From positions 5,293 to 69,292 of the forward strand of contig CAZCZI010000036.1 in the NCBI GenBank assembly GCA_964503045.1: a stretch of DNA of 64,000 nucleotides. The letters run 5' to 3'. The position numbers were made by a program, and so were the translations under genes. This document shows positions 7,995 through 17,101 of the stretch, one piece after another (the first letter of the stretch is position 1; the number at the start of each line of letters is the position of its first letter). The notes below the pieces were generated by a model that saw nothing but the letters and a program-made list of their open reading frames with translations, was not told the origin of the DNA and ran no database searches. This DNA comes from CAYZJR01 sp964503045 (GTDB taxonomy: Bacteria > Cyanobacteriota > Vampirovibrionia > Obscuribacterales > Obscuribacteraceae).

Positions 7995-9158
7995 ATGAAT
8001 CAGCCCCTAAGCGAAGTTGCAGAACATAAGAACGCGTGGAAAGAGATCGCGCTTTCAGTTTCGCGCATGAATCGCGATGCCGCCGCATCTGCAATCACAG
8101 ATTGCTATCGCAATGCCGGACTCATGCCTCCCAAAACTTTTGTATTTCTCGGCTCGCCGGTAAAGGGCACGCTCGCGGCCGCGACGCTGGTCAAACAGCA
8201 AGTGCAAAGTGCATTTATTCCGGTGGTGGCAAATCTCAAAGCGACCATCGAAATAAAGTACGACGAACAATTCAAACTGATGTCATCGCAGCATAAGTTG
8301 AGAGCTGCAGCGCCTGAACTTACAACCCCAAGAAGCAGCATCTCGTATTTCAGAATCGGACCGAATCTGCGCACGGCCTTCGAGCGATGGTGCGCTACAT
8401 ACTGGAATATGGAAGGTTGGTTTGATCCCGATCCAGCCGACTCTCTCATGCAAGAGTTGTGCCATCAACTTCCGACACGTATCGTTGAGCGACTCCCGCT
8501 TGCACCGGAGCGTGGACAGGAATGCCAAGTTCAATTGTCGCGATGTGGCTTTGGCTCGCATGACGCATACTGGCTCCAACTCTACGACTATGCTGTCAAA
8601 TCAGGTTTCCAAATCGACGAACTTGCACCTTTCGTCGAGGCGGCGAAGAACTGCGGGTGGTGGTGGCCGTTTTACGACATTTGCATCGTCACCGATCGGC
8701 CTAAGCTTCTGGCGATCGATTCGGAGGGGCGGTTCCATCGTGCTACGGGACCAGCCGCTGAGTACCGAGACGGCTTGAAAGTTTGGTCATGGAAAGGCGG
8801 CTTCGTGCCCAAGCGCGTCGTCTGGTTTTCTCAAAACATGAACATCTTCGACATCGACGATGAGCCAAACATCGAAGCACGGCGATTCATGATCGACATG
8901 TATGGTTTGGACAATTTCATTCGTGATGCGAAGGCGCGCAAGATTGATGACGACAGGTACGGCAAGCTCTACATCCGCGAACTTTTGGATGATGAACCAA
9001 TCGTCTTATTGGAAGTTCTCAACTCATCTCCGGAGCCTGATGGAACATACAAGACATACTTCCTGCGCGTGCCACCCCATTGCAGAACCTCACGCGAAGC
9101 CGTAGCCTGGACTTTTGGATTGCGGCCGGAACAATACAATCCTTTGAAGGAAACTTAG
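7995..9158 (+). CDS. DUF6745 family protein
   Basis: About 387 residues. The central and C-terminal parts show the signature of DUF6745 proteins: a His-containing segment HRATGPAAEYRDG, a Trp-rich strand LKVWSWKGGFVPKRVV, NIEARRFMIDMYG, and a final HCRTSREAVAWTFG. Proteins of this family often accompany leucine-rich-repeat or kinase genes in cyanobacteria and actinobacteria; no biochemical function is known to me. There is no signal peptide. It closes the kinase-esterase-Tag-like operon. The ATG at 7995 is used; a TTG at 7980 is in frame and neither has a good ribosome site. Confidence 0.72.
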   Translation: MNQPLSEVAEHKNAWKEIALSVSRMNRDAAASAITDCYRNAGLMPPKTFVFLGSPVKGTLAAATLVKQQVQSAFIPVVANLKATIEIKYDEQFKLMSSQHKLRAAAPELTTPRSSISYFRIGPNLRTAFERWCATYWNMEGWFDPDPADSLMQELCHQLPTRIVERLPLAPERGQECQVQLSRCGFGSHDAYWLQLYDYAVKSGFQIDELAPFVEAAKNCGWWWPFYDICIVTDRPKLLAIDSEGRFHRATGPAAEYRDGLKVWSWKGGFVPKRVVWFSQNMNIFDIDDEPNIEARRFMIDMYGLDNFIRDAKARKIDDDRYGKLYIRELLDDEPIVLLEVLNSSPEPDGTYKTYFLRVPPHCRTSREAVAWTFGLRPEQYNPLKET

Positions 9159-9196
9159 TTTGCGGCGCGTGATCTCGCGGCGCGTGATCATAAAAG

Positions 9197-9221
9197 AAAG
9201 CCACCGCGTGAGGGTGGCTTT
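9197..9221. terminator. Bidirectional Rho-independent terminator
   Basis: AAAGCCACC (9197-9205) and GGTGGCTTT (9213-9221) form a perfect nine-bp stem with a seven-base loop. T-runs are present on both strands (TTTT after the plus arm, CTTTT on the minus). It separates the convergent kinase operon and the DUF2339 gene. Confidence 0.92.
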
Positions 9222-9332
9222 TAAGCACTCTATGTATAGAGAACGATTCTCTAGTACTTCTTACCTGCAAGGCGCTTGTAGGTTCCTCCCTAAAACCTTA
9301 TCAATTGAACCGGGTGCCGACATTCGAAGAGA

Positions 9333-11585
9333 TCAGATTGCGTTGGCTGCTGTTCCATCTGTGCTTCCTGATGGGACGTTTATTGAGATCTCTTTCTCTT
9401 CAGTCACGGTGTCTGCATCATTTGAGTCTTTCGAACCCAATTTCGCGTAAGCGAACGAAGCAACGAGAAGTACGACACCAGCAGCCATGAAGGAGATAAT
9501 TCTGTAAATTGTCTCGAGTCCTGCGAGTTCGAACAGAAGCAATCGTCCAATCACGATGCTCATCATTACCAGACCGGAGACGCGATACAACTTGTCTTTG
9601 ATCTGAAAACCGACAAACAGCAGCGCAATTCCTTGGAGGGTCCATGCAACGGTCAACCACTCTGGTGCTACGACCCGACCCAGCAAGATGGCGAGAATGG
9701 TCGTACCGGCGATTGCATAGGCGTTGTTGATTCCATTTTCGAATGGATCGAAGTTCGCTTTAGGTGTCGTGCGATAGAAGTAAGACATCACATAATGCAG
9801 TCCGACAATAATCACCGTCGGTAGTGTCAACCATTCTGGGAAAAAAGCTAAGAACCAAGTCTGGGAGCATATGATTCCAATAGTTCCAACCACTCTTAAT
9901 GGAGGGAACATAATGATGGCACCAATTGCGATTGCGGCCAGGCACTGAAGTGTGAGCACCAGAGCGACTGATTGTGCAGGAACAAATGCCAAAGTCGTCG
10001 ACATTGATGCCAGTGCAGCAAGCGCTGAGTAGAAGTAGAATGCCAGGCTGCCTTTTGGTGGCTGATGTGTCTCACGGGAAGTTTTGATCGATTGATAGAC
10101 GTAAACAGCCGACGAAGCGCAAGCCGCTGCCAAAGCCGTTAAGTCGGTGATCAGAGTTTTTGAATCTCGTACATAGGTAAGCGTTTCTCGATCGAAGTGG
10201 AGACTAACGTTGCTCATAACTGAGTTGGCGCAAACGAGAGCGAGGAATGCCGCGAAACGCCGCACTACTGCCATGTCGAAGTAGTATCCTGCCCATACCA
10301 AAACAGGAACTTCCAAGCACCAGAAAGTGGTCAACGTATTGCCGTGCAGATTGAACGACACTGCATACGTTGCAAGCGAGAGTGCCATGACAGTGTGCAG
10401 TTTGAGAATCGCGTACATCGAATTTTGCTTAGCCGAGAATCCGGTGAGAGCATATGCTAAAGCGGTGGAGTAGAGGAAACTCGATCTCCAATCAGAGTGA
10501 TATGAGCACATCAAACCAAACACGATCGGAACAAAGAACAGTGCATTAATGAAAGAAGCGGTGGCGACTCTGTTGCGCTCAGTTTTGTTTGTGTACTTGA
10601 TCGAGAAGATGATCAGATTGAAGACTGCCCAACAGAATACCGAGTAGGCAGTCGAAACGAAGAAATGAGTGTCATCGAGCGACATGCCGAACAGTCTGGT
10701 TTGTTCCGACAGTATTTGCGGCAACAATATGGCTAGTCCAAGCACATAGGACACCACTTCCGTGTAAACAAGAAGAGTAAACCATCTCATCTTCCAAACA
10801 AGATATGCTGTTCCTGCAATAAGAATTGCAATCGCGGCTGCTGTGGCTGTGGTATCCGGGCTCATGCAAATTGCAATAAAGCCAAGCGTCATAGTCAGTC
10901 CGGTGACTGCCTGGGATTTGTATCTGAGTGAATATTTAACTGCACCAAATGCAATACCGGCAAGTAAAATCAAGTCGGCAAGAGCGCTGTCGATAATCCT
11001 GACGGATTGAACGTGGTGTGCGGCAAAGGCGCTGAAATACGCCAGTGACCAGCCGCCACCAATGAGGGCTCGACCATACCAGTTGAATGTTGGTTTGCGT
11101 TCAAACCATTCGCCGCTCAAGATGAGTGCGACACCGGCGAGAATGCCAGTGAGAATTTTGAAGAGCGGAGTAAAGTATTGAAATTGATAAACAAGCGCCA
11201 GACCAAGACCGATGACCAGAAAGCTGATTCCAATTTTGTTGAGGTTCTTTCCAAGCCAAACCTCCATACTTTCGGTTGGTTTTGGTTCGTCGATCGCAGA
11301 TACGACGGCGGGAGTTTGGGGTGACTCTGTCAGCACTGCTTGTCCGAGATTTAGACTCATCGAGGGTGCTGCAAATTCTGGTTGCGTTGATGGCAACGGC
11401 TGAGGTTGCGGCAATGACTCCGGTTGAACCAGAATCGCCTCCTCTAGGCAGCCGACTGTCGCCGCGCTGGCGACTGCTTTGGTCATTGTCTCAGCGATCA
11501 TCTCCAGTTGCTCTATACGTCTCATTAGAGCTGTAGCCGATCGCCTAACGTCTTGAAGTTCATATTGGAATTCGAAATTAGTCAT
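9333..11585 (-). CDS. DUF2339 polytopic membrane protein
   Basis: About 750 residues. An N-terminal coiled-coil/heptad region (FEFQYELQDVRRSATALMRRIEQLE) and a Pro/Gln-rich linker lead into a long series of hydrophobic helices, roughly twenty. The first is WLGKNLNKIGISFLVIGLGLALVYQF, typical of DUF2339, a widespread membrane family of unknown function. The longer reading frame begins at 11660, but the ATG at 11585 has AGGA upstream and begins the sensible protein (MTNFEF). It is a single gene ended by the terminator at 9197-9221. Confidence 0.85.
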   Translation of the reverse strand: MTNFEFQYELQDVRRSATALMRRIEQLEMIAETMTKAVASAATVGCLEEAILVQPESLPQPQPLPSTQPEFAAPSMSLNLGQAVLTESPQTPAVVSAIDEPKPTESMEVWLGKNLNKIGISFLVIGLGLALVYQFQYFTPLFKILTGILAGVALILSGEWFERKPTFNWYGRALIGGGWSLAYFSAFAAHHVQSVRIIDSALADLILLAGIAFGAVKYSLRYKSQAVTGLTMTLGFIAICMSPDTTATAAAIAILIAGTAYLVWKMRWFTLLVYTEVVSYVLGLAILLPQILSEQTRLFGMSLDDTHFFVSTAYSVFCWAVFNLIIFSIKYTNKTERNRVATASFINALFFVPIVFGLMCSYHSDWRSSFLYSTALAYALTGFSAKQNSMYAILKLHTVMALSLATYAVSFNLHGNTLTTFWCLEVPVLVWAGYYFDMAVVRRFAAFLALVCANSVMSNVSLHFDRETLTYVRDSKTLITDLTALAAACASSAVYVYQSIKTSRETHQPPKGSLAFYFYSALAALASMSTTLAFVPAQSVALVLTLQCLAAIAIGAIIMFPPLRVVGTIGIICSQTWFLAFFPEWLTLPTVIIVGLHYVMSYFYRTTPKANFDPFENGINNAYAIAGTTILAILLGRVVAPEWLTVAWTLQGIALLFVGFQIKDKLYRVSGLVMMSIVIGRLLLFELAGLETIYRIISFMAAGVVLLVASFAYAKLGSKDSNDADTVTEEKEISINVPSGSTDGTAANAI

Positions 11586-11703
11586 ATGTTCAATCCTAAC
11601 AATCCTAAGCCGGCGGTTCCTCTTTTGAGGAGCCTCGCTGGGCGGGTTTTGTAAGCACAACTACCCGATGTTACGGCGAATTTCGCCCCATTAGACAGCC
11701 TGC

Positions 11704-11725
11704 CAAACAGTCTCCTAACTGTTTG
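11704..11725 (-). terminator. Eight-bp perfect hairpin downstream of the retropepsin gene
   Basis: CAAACAGT (11704-11711) and ACTGTTTG (11718-11725) pair perfectly around a six-base loop, some 20 bases past the stop of the 11747-12982 gene. A further nine-bp inverted repeat (AGCCGGCGG at 11608-11616, CCGCCGGCT at 11737-11745) encloses the region. There is no T-run, so termination is likely but not certain. Confidence 0.45.
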
Positions 11726-11746
11726 AACAGCAAGAGCCGCCGGCTG

Positions 11747-12982
11747 CTATTTCTTTGTAAACCTGATTACGTTGTTGCGATCGTCAATCGTGAATTGCCA
11801 ACTTTGGAAAAAGTTTTGACCCAACAATGGGCGCGATGTCAGAGCATCATCGGTGACGCCGCACAAGACGTTGTGGCGATCGATAGGCCCTAACTTCATG
11901 CTTTCCAAAAGGCACGTCGATGCTCGTGTGATGCCGCTTACGCCCTTGAGCATCATAGAAGGAGAGTTTGTGCTGTAGTCGATTCCCAAATCTCTCAGTT
12001 GTTGCGAGGTGAACATGCAAATCTCCGCGCCCGTGTCGAAGATCATTTGCGCGGGTTTGCCGTTGATGGATACGGAAACAATGATGGTTTCGCCTTGTCT
12101 GGTAAATGGAACGTTGTAAACATAGTTGCCGGCGAGATCGACTGTGAGGGCAGAGTTGGCGGCGATTGTCGGCGGGCCGGCCTCGCCTTTCAATTTGAAT
12201 AGAATCGATTCATTCTTGTTGTCTACTGTGTAGTCATAGCCCTTGAAGAACTTGATGCCCAAAAGCGGATATTCCATAGGAACAGCACTGATGATGGCAG
12301 GAAAGTTTTTTCTTTCGATTCGTCCGACCGATAGATCGAGATGCTTCACCCAAATGGGCACAGGCTTGCTTTTGCCGACGCCGGCGCCGAGCCCATGCGG
12401 CTTTCCTTCGGGGACCGGTATTCCCAAATCTCTCAAATGATCGGTAGTGAGCAGGCATGTCTCGGCGCCGGTGTCAAAAATCATGCGCATTGGGTGTTTG
12501 TTGACGCGTCCCTCCACGACCAGAGCTCTTCCCACTTTGGTAAATGGAATCCAAGTCTCTCGCGGAAGATCGGTGGCTTGTCCGGTGCCTTGCACTGAGC
12601 GTGGAGGAGTCGGTTCTGTTTGATGTGCGCGAGCCAACCCCGCGGCCTTGCTTTTGGGAAACTGTTTCAACAGTCTCTGAATGGAATCTTGATACTTCTG
12701 CGACTCACCCATTTGCCGATAACTGAGCGCCAAATAGTAGAGCGCCATGCTGTCTTGCGGATCTTCTTTGATGTGAAGTTCCATATACTCGGCGGCGGAT
12801 TGAAATTTGCCCTTGCCGAAGGCAGCCACGCCTGCATCGAAGTAGATTCCGTCAGCCAAAGCCGGCGCGCAGTGCAACAAGAACGAAGCCGCCAAAAGCA
12901 ATCCTGTCGATCTAGTGGACTTCCAAAATGTGGTGTTGCTTGCCGGCTTCAAATCCACAACCGTTTTCACAGAGCCATCCAT
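11747..12982 (-). CDS. Exported TPR protein with two retropepsin-like aspartic protease domains
   Basis: A 411-residue protein. A hydrophobic N-terminal segment (about 25-43, ending ALADG) acts as signal peptide. Residues ~46-115 form TPR-like helices (AAEYMELHIKEDPQDSMALYY). Two copies of the retropepsin active-site motif follow, IFDTGAE with Asp170 and IFDTGAE with Asp316, each with the LRDLGI helix and a hydrophobic strand. Retropepsins usually dimerise with one Asp per chain, so two domains in one chain could form an internal dimer. The gene lies 54 bases after the DegT aminotransferase on the same strand. The substrate is unknown. Confidence 0.88.
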   Translation of the reverse strand: MDGSVKTVVDLKPASNTTFWKSTRSTGLLLAASFLLHCAPALADGIYFDAGVAAFGKGKFQSAAEYMELHIKEDPQDSMALYYLALSYRQMGESQKYQDSIQRLLKQFPKSKAAGLARAHQTEPTPPRSVQGTGQATDLPRETWIPFTKVGRALVVEGRVNKHPMRMIFDTGAETCLLTTDHLRDLGIPVPEGKPHGLGAGVGKSKPVPIWVKHLDLSVGRIERKNFPAIISAVPMEYPLLGIKFFKGYDYTVDNKNESILFKLKGEAGPPTIAANSALTVDLAGNYVYNVPFTRQGETIIVSVSINGKPAQMIFDTGAEICMFTSQQLRDLGIDYSTNSPSMMLKGVSGITRASTCLLESMKLGPIDRHNVLCGVTDDALTSRPLLGQNFFQSWQFTIDDRNNVIRFTKK

Positions 12983-13036
12983 TTCTCTTTCTACCAGGAA
13001 AATGCTCCGGCAACCTGAGATAACTGGCTATCAAAG

Positions 13037-14284
13037 TTACGCGACAGTGATTTTTGATGTCGAGATGACTTGTTCGAGAACTGTTATTACTGAGTCGAAT
13101 CCGTCGTCTGTGAGCCAGTGACTGTTGCTTATCATAAAGGAACGCTCAGCGAAATTCCGAGAGTGGCGTAAAAGGTGTCTGGACTCTGCAACGTCGTTTT
13201 TCAAGTAGTCGTAACCCGTTAGTTCGCACGCGAACAATCTTGTTACTCCCAGACCGCTGGTCCAGAGGCGTTCTAAAACTTTGTCGCGCAAGCTGTTGGA
13301 GGTACAAACAACTGAAATGAAAGGCCAACTGCCAGATGCAGATGATTGTTCTTCAATGACCGAGAATCCTTCAATCCGTTTGATTCGCTCAATGCGGCGC
13401 CTGGCGCGTTCTTGGTTGTTTTTTAGGAAGGAGTTGAAACGTTTGGCGGCATTGGCACCAACCGACTTCCTGTAGCCGCAGACGCGATTGATTTTTATCG
13501 GACCGGCGAGATCATCGCCGACGGCTTTCACGATATTGTTGGCTTTTAATGCGTTTCTCAGTGGCATTCCGTAAACGAATGACATGCCGACGGGGTTGTA
13601 CAGCATCGCCAAGCCAAGCAGTTGAGACACTTTCAATAACTCATCGAGTGAGCCGCCTTTGTTTCGGATTTCCATCTTCTCCACAAGATCTTTCACGTCG
13701 TGAAGCGTGATGTGGTCCTTTGCAATGAGAAATCCTCCTTCGTATATCGACAGACCTTTACCTCTGGTTAGGCTGAAGACGCCGATGTCTCCGAAGGTTC
13801 CAACTGAGCGGCCGTTGACCCTTGCACCCAATGCTTGGGCTGCATCTTCGATGAGGAAGACGCCATAATCGCGAGCAATCTGAGCAATCGCTTCAATGTC
13901 GCAAGGCAAACCGCCCATGTGAGTTGCGATTATGCAGAGTGTATTGCGATTTAAAAGTCGTTGAAGTTCACTGAGATCGAGGTCGAAACTGTTTGGTTTG
14001 AGATCGCAAGCGATTGTTTTGAGACCGGCTTGCTCGATCGCGAGTGCGACCAAGGGGCAGGTGTAGCCTGCGACAATAACCTCGTCGCACCCGTTGCGCT
14101 TCTTGGTTGCATGAAGCGCAGCCAGCAAAAGAGCAGTCGCGGACGAAGAGACGATGATGTCATCGGCTGTGACACCCTTTGCACCGATGATATCAGCGAG
14201 GCAGGACTCGAGCTTGCGATCTGACGGAATTAAATCCGACCATTCAAGCGGAAGTCCCGCAGTTGGTGGAACTTCATACAACAT
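13037..14284 (-). CDS. DegT/DnrJ/EryC1/StrS-family PLP aminotransferase
   Basis: A 415-residue sugar-aminotransferase-type PLP enzyme. It contains SSSATALLLAAL (phosphate-binding region), THMGGLPCDIEAI, the cofactor Asp in EDAAQALGA, and the Schiff-base lysine in SLTRGKGLS followed by EGG. Members transaminate nucleotide-linked keto-sugars (ArnB, WecE types), although others are dehydratases. The frame begins upstream at 14329, but ATG 14284 gives the natural N-terminus and overlaps the preceding SMR gene by 11 bases. It is the last gene of the acyltransferase-SMR-SMR unit, which suggests modification of a lipid-linked or surface sugar. Confidence 0.85.
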   Translation of the reverse strand: MLYEVPPTAGLPLEWSDLIPSDRKLESCLADIIGAKGVTADDIIVSSSATALLLAALHATKKRNGCDEVIVAGYTCPLVALAIEQAGLKTIACDLKPNSFDLDLSELQRLLNRNTLCIIATHMGGLPCDIEAIAQIARDYGVFLIEDAAQALGARVNGRSVGTFGDIGVFSLTRGKGLSIYEGGFLIAKDHITLHDVKDLVEKMEIRNKGGSLDELLKVSQLLGLAMLYNPVGMSFVYGMPLRNALKANNIVKAVGDDLAGPIKINRVCGYRKSVGANAAKRFNSFLKNNQERARRRIERIKRIEGFSVIEEQSSASGSWPFISVVCTSNSLRDKVLERLWTSGLGVTRLFACELTGYDYLKNDVAESRHLLRHSRNFAERSFMISNSHWLTDDGFDSVITVLEQVISTSKITVA

Positions 14285-14720
14285 CACTTTGAACTCTTGC
14301 GTCGTCCTTCTTTTCTTCAGGCAAGTCACACTGGCGGCTCTCTTTCTTCTCTTCGTCGTTCTTTCCGATTGCGAAAACGACGATGCCTGCGCAAATCAGA
14401 AGGCTCCCGACTACTTGCACTGCGTTGAGATGTTCGTGCAAAAATAATACGGAAACGATCAAAACGATGACGAGCTCCAAATGCGATACCGCAAATGCCG
14501 GGCCGATGGGAGCATGTTTCAAGAGAGTCATGTAAGTTACGAAGGCTCCAAGATACCCTACCAGCGCCAGGTACACCCACTTCTCGTTGACGACACGCAT
14601 CAACCATGCAATATCGCAAGCGGCCGGTGCGGTATTTGTCGCGCCCAGTTTGAAAGACACTTGTGCCATCGTGTCGAATACCAGAAGAATGAGAAATCCT
14701 ATTATATAGAAACGCCGCAT
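14274..14720 (-). CDS. Small EamA/SMR-type transporter, subunit 2
   Basis: A 148-residue membrane protein with four hydrophobic helices and a charged C-terminal tail (DEEKKESRQ...). Helix 1 has an acidic residue at position 16 in FDTMAQVSFK, matching LDTCGQLSFK at the same position in the next gene, so the two are paralogous. Paired SMR genes usually form heterodimers; ArnE/ArnF, which flip an aminosugar-lipid, are the best-known comparison. The start at 14720 overlaps the stop of the upstream SMR gene (TAATG), indicating translational coupling. The substrate is unknown. Confidence 0.83.
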   Translation of the reverse strand: MRRFYIIGFLILLVFDTMAQVSFKLGATNTAPAACDIAWLMRVVNEKWVYLALVGYLGAFVTYMTLLKHAPIGPAFAVSHLELVIVLIVSVLFLHEHLNAVQVVGSLLICAGIVVFAIGKNDEEKKESRQCDLPEEKKDDARVQSDVV

Positions 14721-15076
14721 TAGCCCCACCCGACCAGCGCTACGCCGACTGTAACAAGCACGGTGGCGATTACTCTCTTTGGTGTCAATGCCTCGCCGAA
14801 GAAAATCCTTCCAGCGATCATAACTGCGAAAATATTGACGCATCCCATAAGGGTTGCCTGGGAAAGAGGAACAATAGTGAGAAATGCCAGCCAGAGGAAA
14901 AACTCAATTGCGTAAGAACCAATGCCGAGCCAAATCCAAAAATCGCTGAGCATTGATTTCCATCTTGCCAGTCCGTCTTCTTCCGTCTCCTTAACCGCCG
15001 CGACTTTGAAAGACAGTTGTCCGCAGGTATCGAGGGCAACGTTGGCAATCCACAGTAGTGTCGCAAGTGGGGTCAT
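14720..15076 (-). CDS. Small EamA/SMR-type transporter, subunit 1
   Basis: A 118-residue four-helix membrane protein of SMR/EamA size. Asp16 in helix 1 (LDTCGQLSFK) stands where SMR exporters carry the essential Glu14. Helix 3 begins with the glycine-containing LMGCVNIFAVM and helix 4 is VIATVLVTVGVALV. The ATG overlaps the acyltransferase stop (ATGA, 15073-15076) and its own stop overlaps the next ATG. The conserved acidic residue implies proton-coupled or charge-dependent transport. Pairing with its neighbour suggests a lipid-linked sugar flippase. Confidence 0.83.
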   Translation of the reverse strand: MTPLATLLWIANVALDTCGQLSFKVAAVKETEEDGLARWKSMLSDFWIWLGIGSYAIEFFLWLAFLTIVPLSQATLMGCVNIFAVMIAGRIFFGEALTPKRVIATVLVTVGVALVGWG

Positions 15077-16221
15077 TTGCTCGCTTCCTCTTTTGCATCC
15101 TCGTTTGTTTTGGACTTTGTCGCCCAGGTTTTGTCTGACTCGAGAAGAGGTTGAATCTTTCTGAGCACGAAACGCAAAAGCGGGTTGCGAACATACACAG
15201 CGTGGTTGGTCCAGGTAAATTCCGCTCCAAGGGAGGCTTTGACTTCAGGGTCGGTCCAGCCTGCGATGTAGTATTGCAACTGGTGGCGCAGAGCGTAATC
15301 CAAGTTTTGAAACCAACTTACGAAATACAAGTTGGATTGGTGCGCTTGCGGATATGCAAAGCCGACATACTTGTCGATCAGTGTATTGCCGAAAACAAAG
15401 CACAAATTGAAGCCGATTAGCTCGCCGTCTTTTCGATAGAGAAACATGATTCCGTTGTTGCTGCCTTCTTGGAGCACTTCTTTGAAGAAGGACGCCGACA
15501 GTTTGTCGAAGTGGTATTTACTCTGATTGTAGACATTGAGGTAGAGCTGATACAGCTGAAACAATACCAGAGGATCATCGAAGAGTTTGTCGCCTGTGCG
15601 AATCTCATCAATCACGAGATGTTCTTTGGCCTTGAGTTTGCGCTTAAACTCTTTGCGCCTCACCCGAGACAAACGCGTGAGGTACTCGTCGATTGATTGA
15701 AAGTTGACGGTTACGTAGGCAAGCGCCATGCCTGAAACTCTCGTAAAGCCGATTGAGGTCAAATGAGCCATAGTCGCGGCAGAGTTTCGCGCTGAGGCGT
15801 CGCTTATCAATGGCGAGCTTTCCGGAATATCCTTGACGATTGCGAGTCGAGCCTTATGCAGATCCATCTGAGTGACGACTGAATCGGCGAAATCTCGGTC
15901 GTCAACATCGTCTCTGAGCCAGCAATACTCAGACACGGTTGTTCCGACAAAGAGTGTCTTCTGCTTCAAAACGTGTGAAATCAAAGGCAACGAGCGCAAC
16001 TTGTCGGCGATCCACATTTGATCGTCGTCGAGGGTCGTGAGAAGGTCGAAGTTTGCCACAAATGCCGGTGTGTTTTTCAAAAGCGTCACCGGCACGAAAT
16101 TCTCCGGTGGGTGGCTCATGAAGGCGTCGACCAATTGGCTTGGTTCCAACTGGTTTAAAAAACCGCTATCGCCGACGCTAATGGAGGTTTGAGTTTGGCT
16201 TCTTTTTGCTTCGGTTTGCAT
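15073..16221 (-). CDS. GNAT/FemAB-like acyltransferase (BioF2-like domain)
   Basis: A 382-residue protein with the C-terminal half typical of peptidoglycan-bridge/FemAB-like or CelD/BioF2-like GNAT transferases. It has the basic helix LSRVRRKEFKRKLK, the strand IMFLYRKDGELIGFNLCFV, a DKYVGFAYP segment and YYIAGWTDPEVKASLGAEF near the end. Such proteins transfer acyl or aminoacyl groups onto cell-envelope or small-molecule substrates. No signal peptide is present. The frame can begin at a GTG at 16230, but ATG 16221 is simpler. It heads the overlapping four-gene unit. Confidence 0.75.
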   Translation of the reverse strand: MQTEAKRSQTQTSISVGDSGFLNQLEPSQLVDAFMSHPPENFVPVTLLKNTPAFVANFDLLTTLDDDQMWIADKLRSLPLISHVLKQKTLFVGTTVSEYCWLRDDVDDRDFADSVVTQMDLHKARLAIVKDIPESSPLISDASARNSAATMAHLTSIGFTRVSGMALAYVTVNFQSIDEYLTRLSRVRRKEFKRKLKAKEHLVIDEIRTGDKLFDDPLVLFQLYQLYLNVYNQSKYHFDKLSASFFKEVLQEGSNNGIMFLYRKDGELIGFNLCFVFGNTLIDKYVGFAYPQAHQSNLYFVSWFQNLDYALRHQLQYYIAGWTDPEVKASLGAEFTWTNHAVYVRNPLLRFVLRKIQPLLESDKTWATKSKTNEDAKEEASK

Positions 16222-16278
16222 GACCCCCACAGTTTACCGAGTGGCGCTAGTGGCGTCTTGTGAGAGTTCTAATGAGGT

Positions 16279-16818
16279 CTAGCCGGCGAGCTCTTTCAGG
16301 CTCTCTCTGGCTCTTTGGACGTTTTGTTTAGCCGCCTGCTCGTACCAATAAACCGCCTTTTTCAGGTCCTGCTTTACGCCTTTGCCCTGGTGGTACATGA
16401 CGGCGAGATCGTATTGCGCACGCCCGGAGCCGCGCTGCGCGGCTTGTTCGAACCAATGGGCCGCTTTTGCCAGGTCGCGATCGACGCCCTTTCCGCTTTC
16501 GTAGAGCAGGGCGATATTAAACTGGGCATCGACGTCTTCCTGTTGTGCTGCTTTTGAAAACCATGCATGCGCTTCGGAAAAGTCTTTCTTGACGCCGTCT
16601 CCATACAGGTACATGGTGGCGAGATTGTATTGCGCTGCGGCTAACCCTTGTTGTGCAGCCAGTTTGTACCAGCGCGCAGCCTCGACAGAGCTTTGTTTGA
16701 TCTTCTCGCCTTTTCTCAACTCCAGCCCCAGAGCTAGCTGCGCTTTGGCATCGCCCGACTCCGCTTTTTGAATTAGTTGCTGAATATCTGAGTTGGTCAT
16801 TGTTTTGGTTTTATCCAT
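16279..16818 (-). CDS. Sel1-like repeat protein
   Basis: A 179-residue protein of four to five Sel1 (SLR) repeats. Each shows the pattern A-x-WY/F-x-x-AA-Q-x-G/D-x-x-x-AQ-x-x-LA-x-x-Y-x-x-G-x-GV (for example AARWYKLAAQQGLAAAQYNLA). The repeats form an alpha-solenoid for protein-protein contacts. There is no signal peptide. It lies 57 bases upstream of the acyltransferase on the same strand and is divergent from the TPR gene at 17102. Role unknown. Confidence 0.9.
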   Translation of the reverse strand: MDKTKTMTNSDIQQLIQKAESGDAKAQLALGLELRKGEKIKQSSVEAARWYKLAAQQGLAAAQYNLATMYLYGDGVKKDFSEAHAWFSKAAQQEDVDAQFNIALLYESGKGVDRDLAKAAHWFEQAAQRGSGRAQYDLAVMYHQGKGVKQDLKKAVYWYEQAAKQNVQRARESLKELAG

Positions 16819-17101
16819 CCGGCGGCGAGGTCGTGAAAGCTTCTGATTACATCCTCTCCACAGTATGCAATGGTGGTCGATTTTTTGTCGACAAGGGTTC
16901 CGGACTATCGTTCACCCGTGCTCAAAACCGCCCCCGCAAAGGCAGGTGCCACAAGCGCTTTCAGCACCAAAACCGTGCACGGGAGAACGAAATTCCGGAG
17001 ACTAAAGCTTCCAGAAGTCAGGCTATCGACGTCGAAGCTTTTCGTGACAGCTCAGGTAAAATCGAAAATAGCAGCAGCCCACAGCCGCAGGCACAGCTAC
17101 C

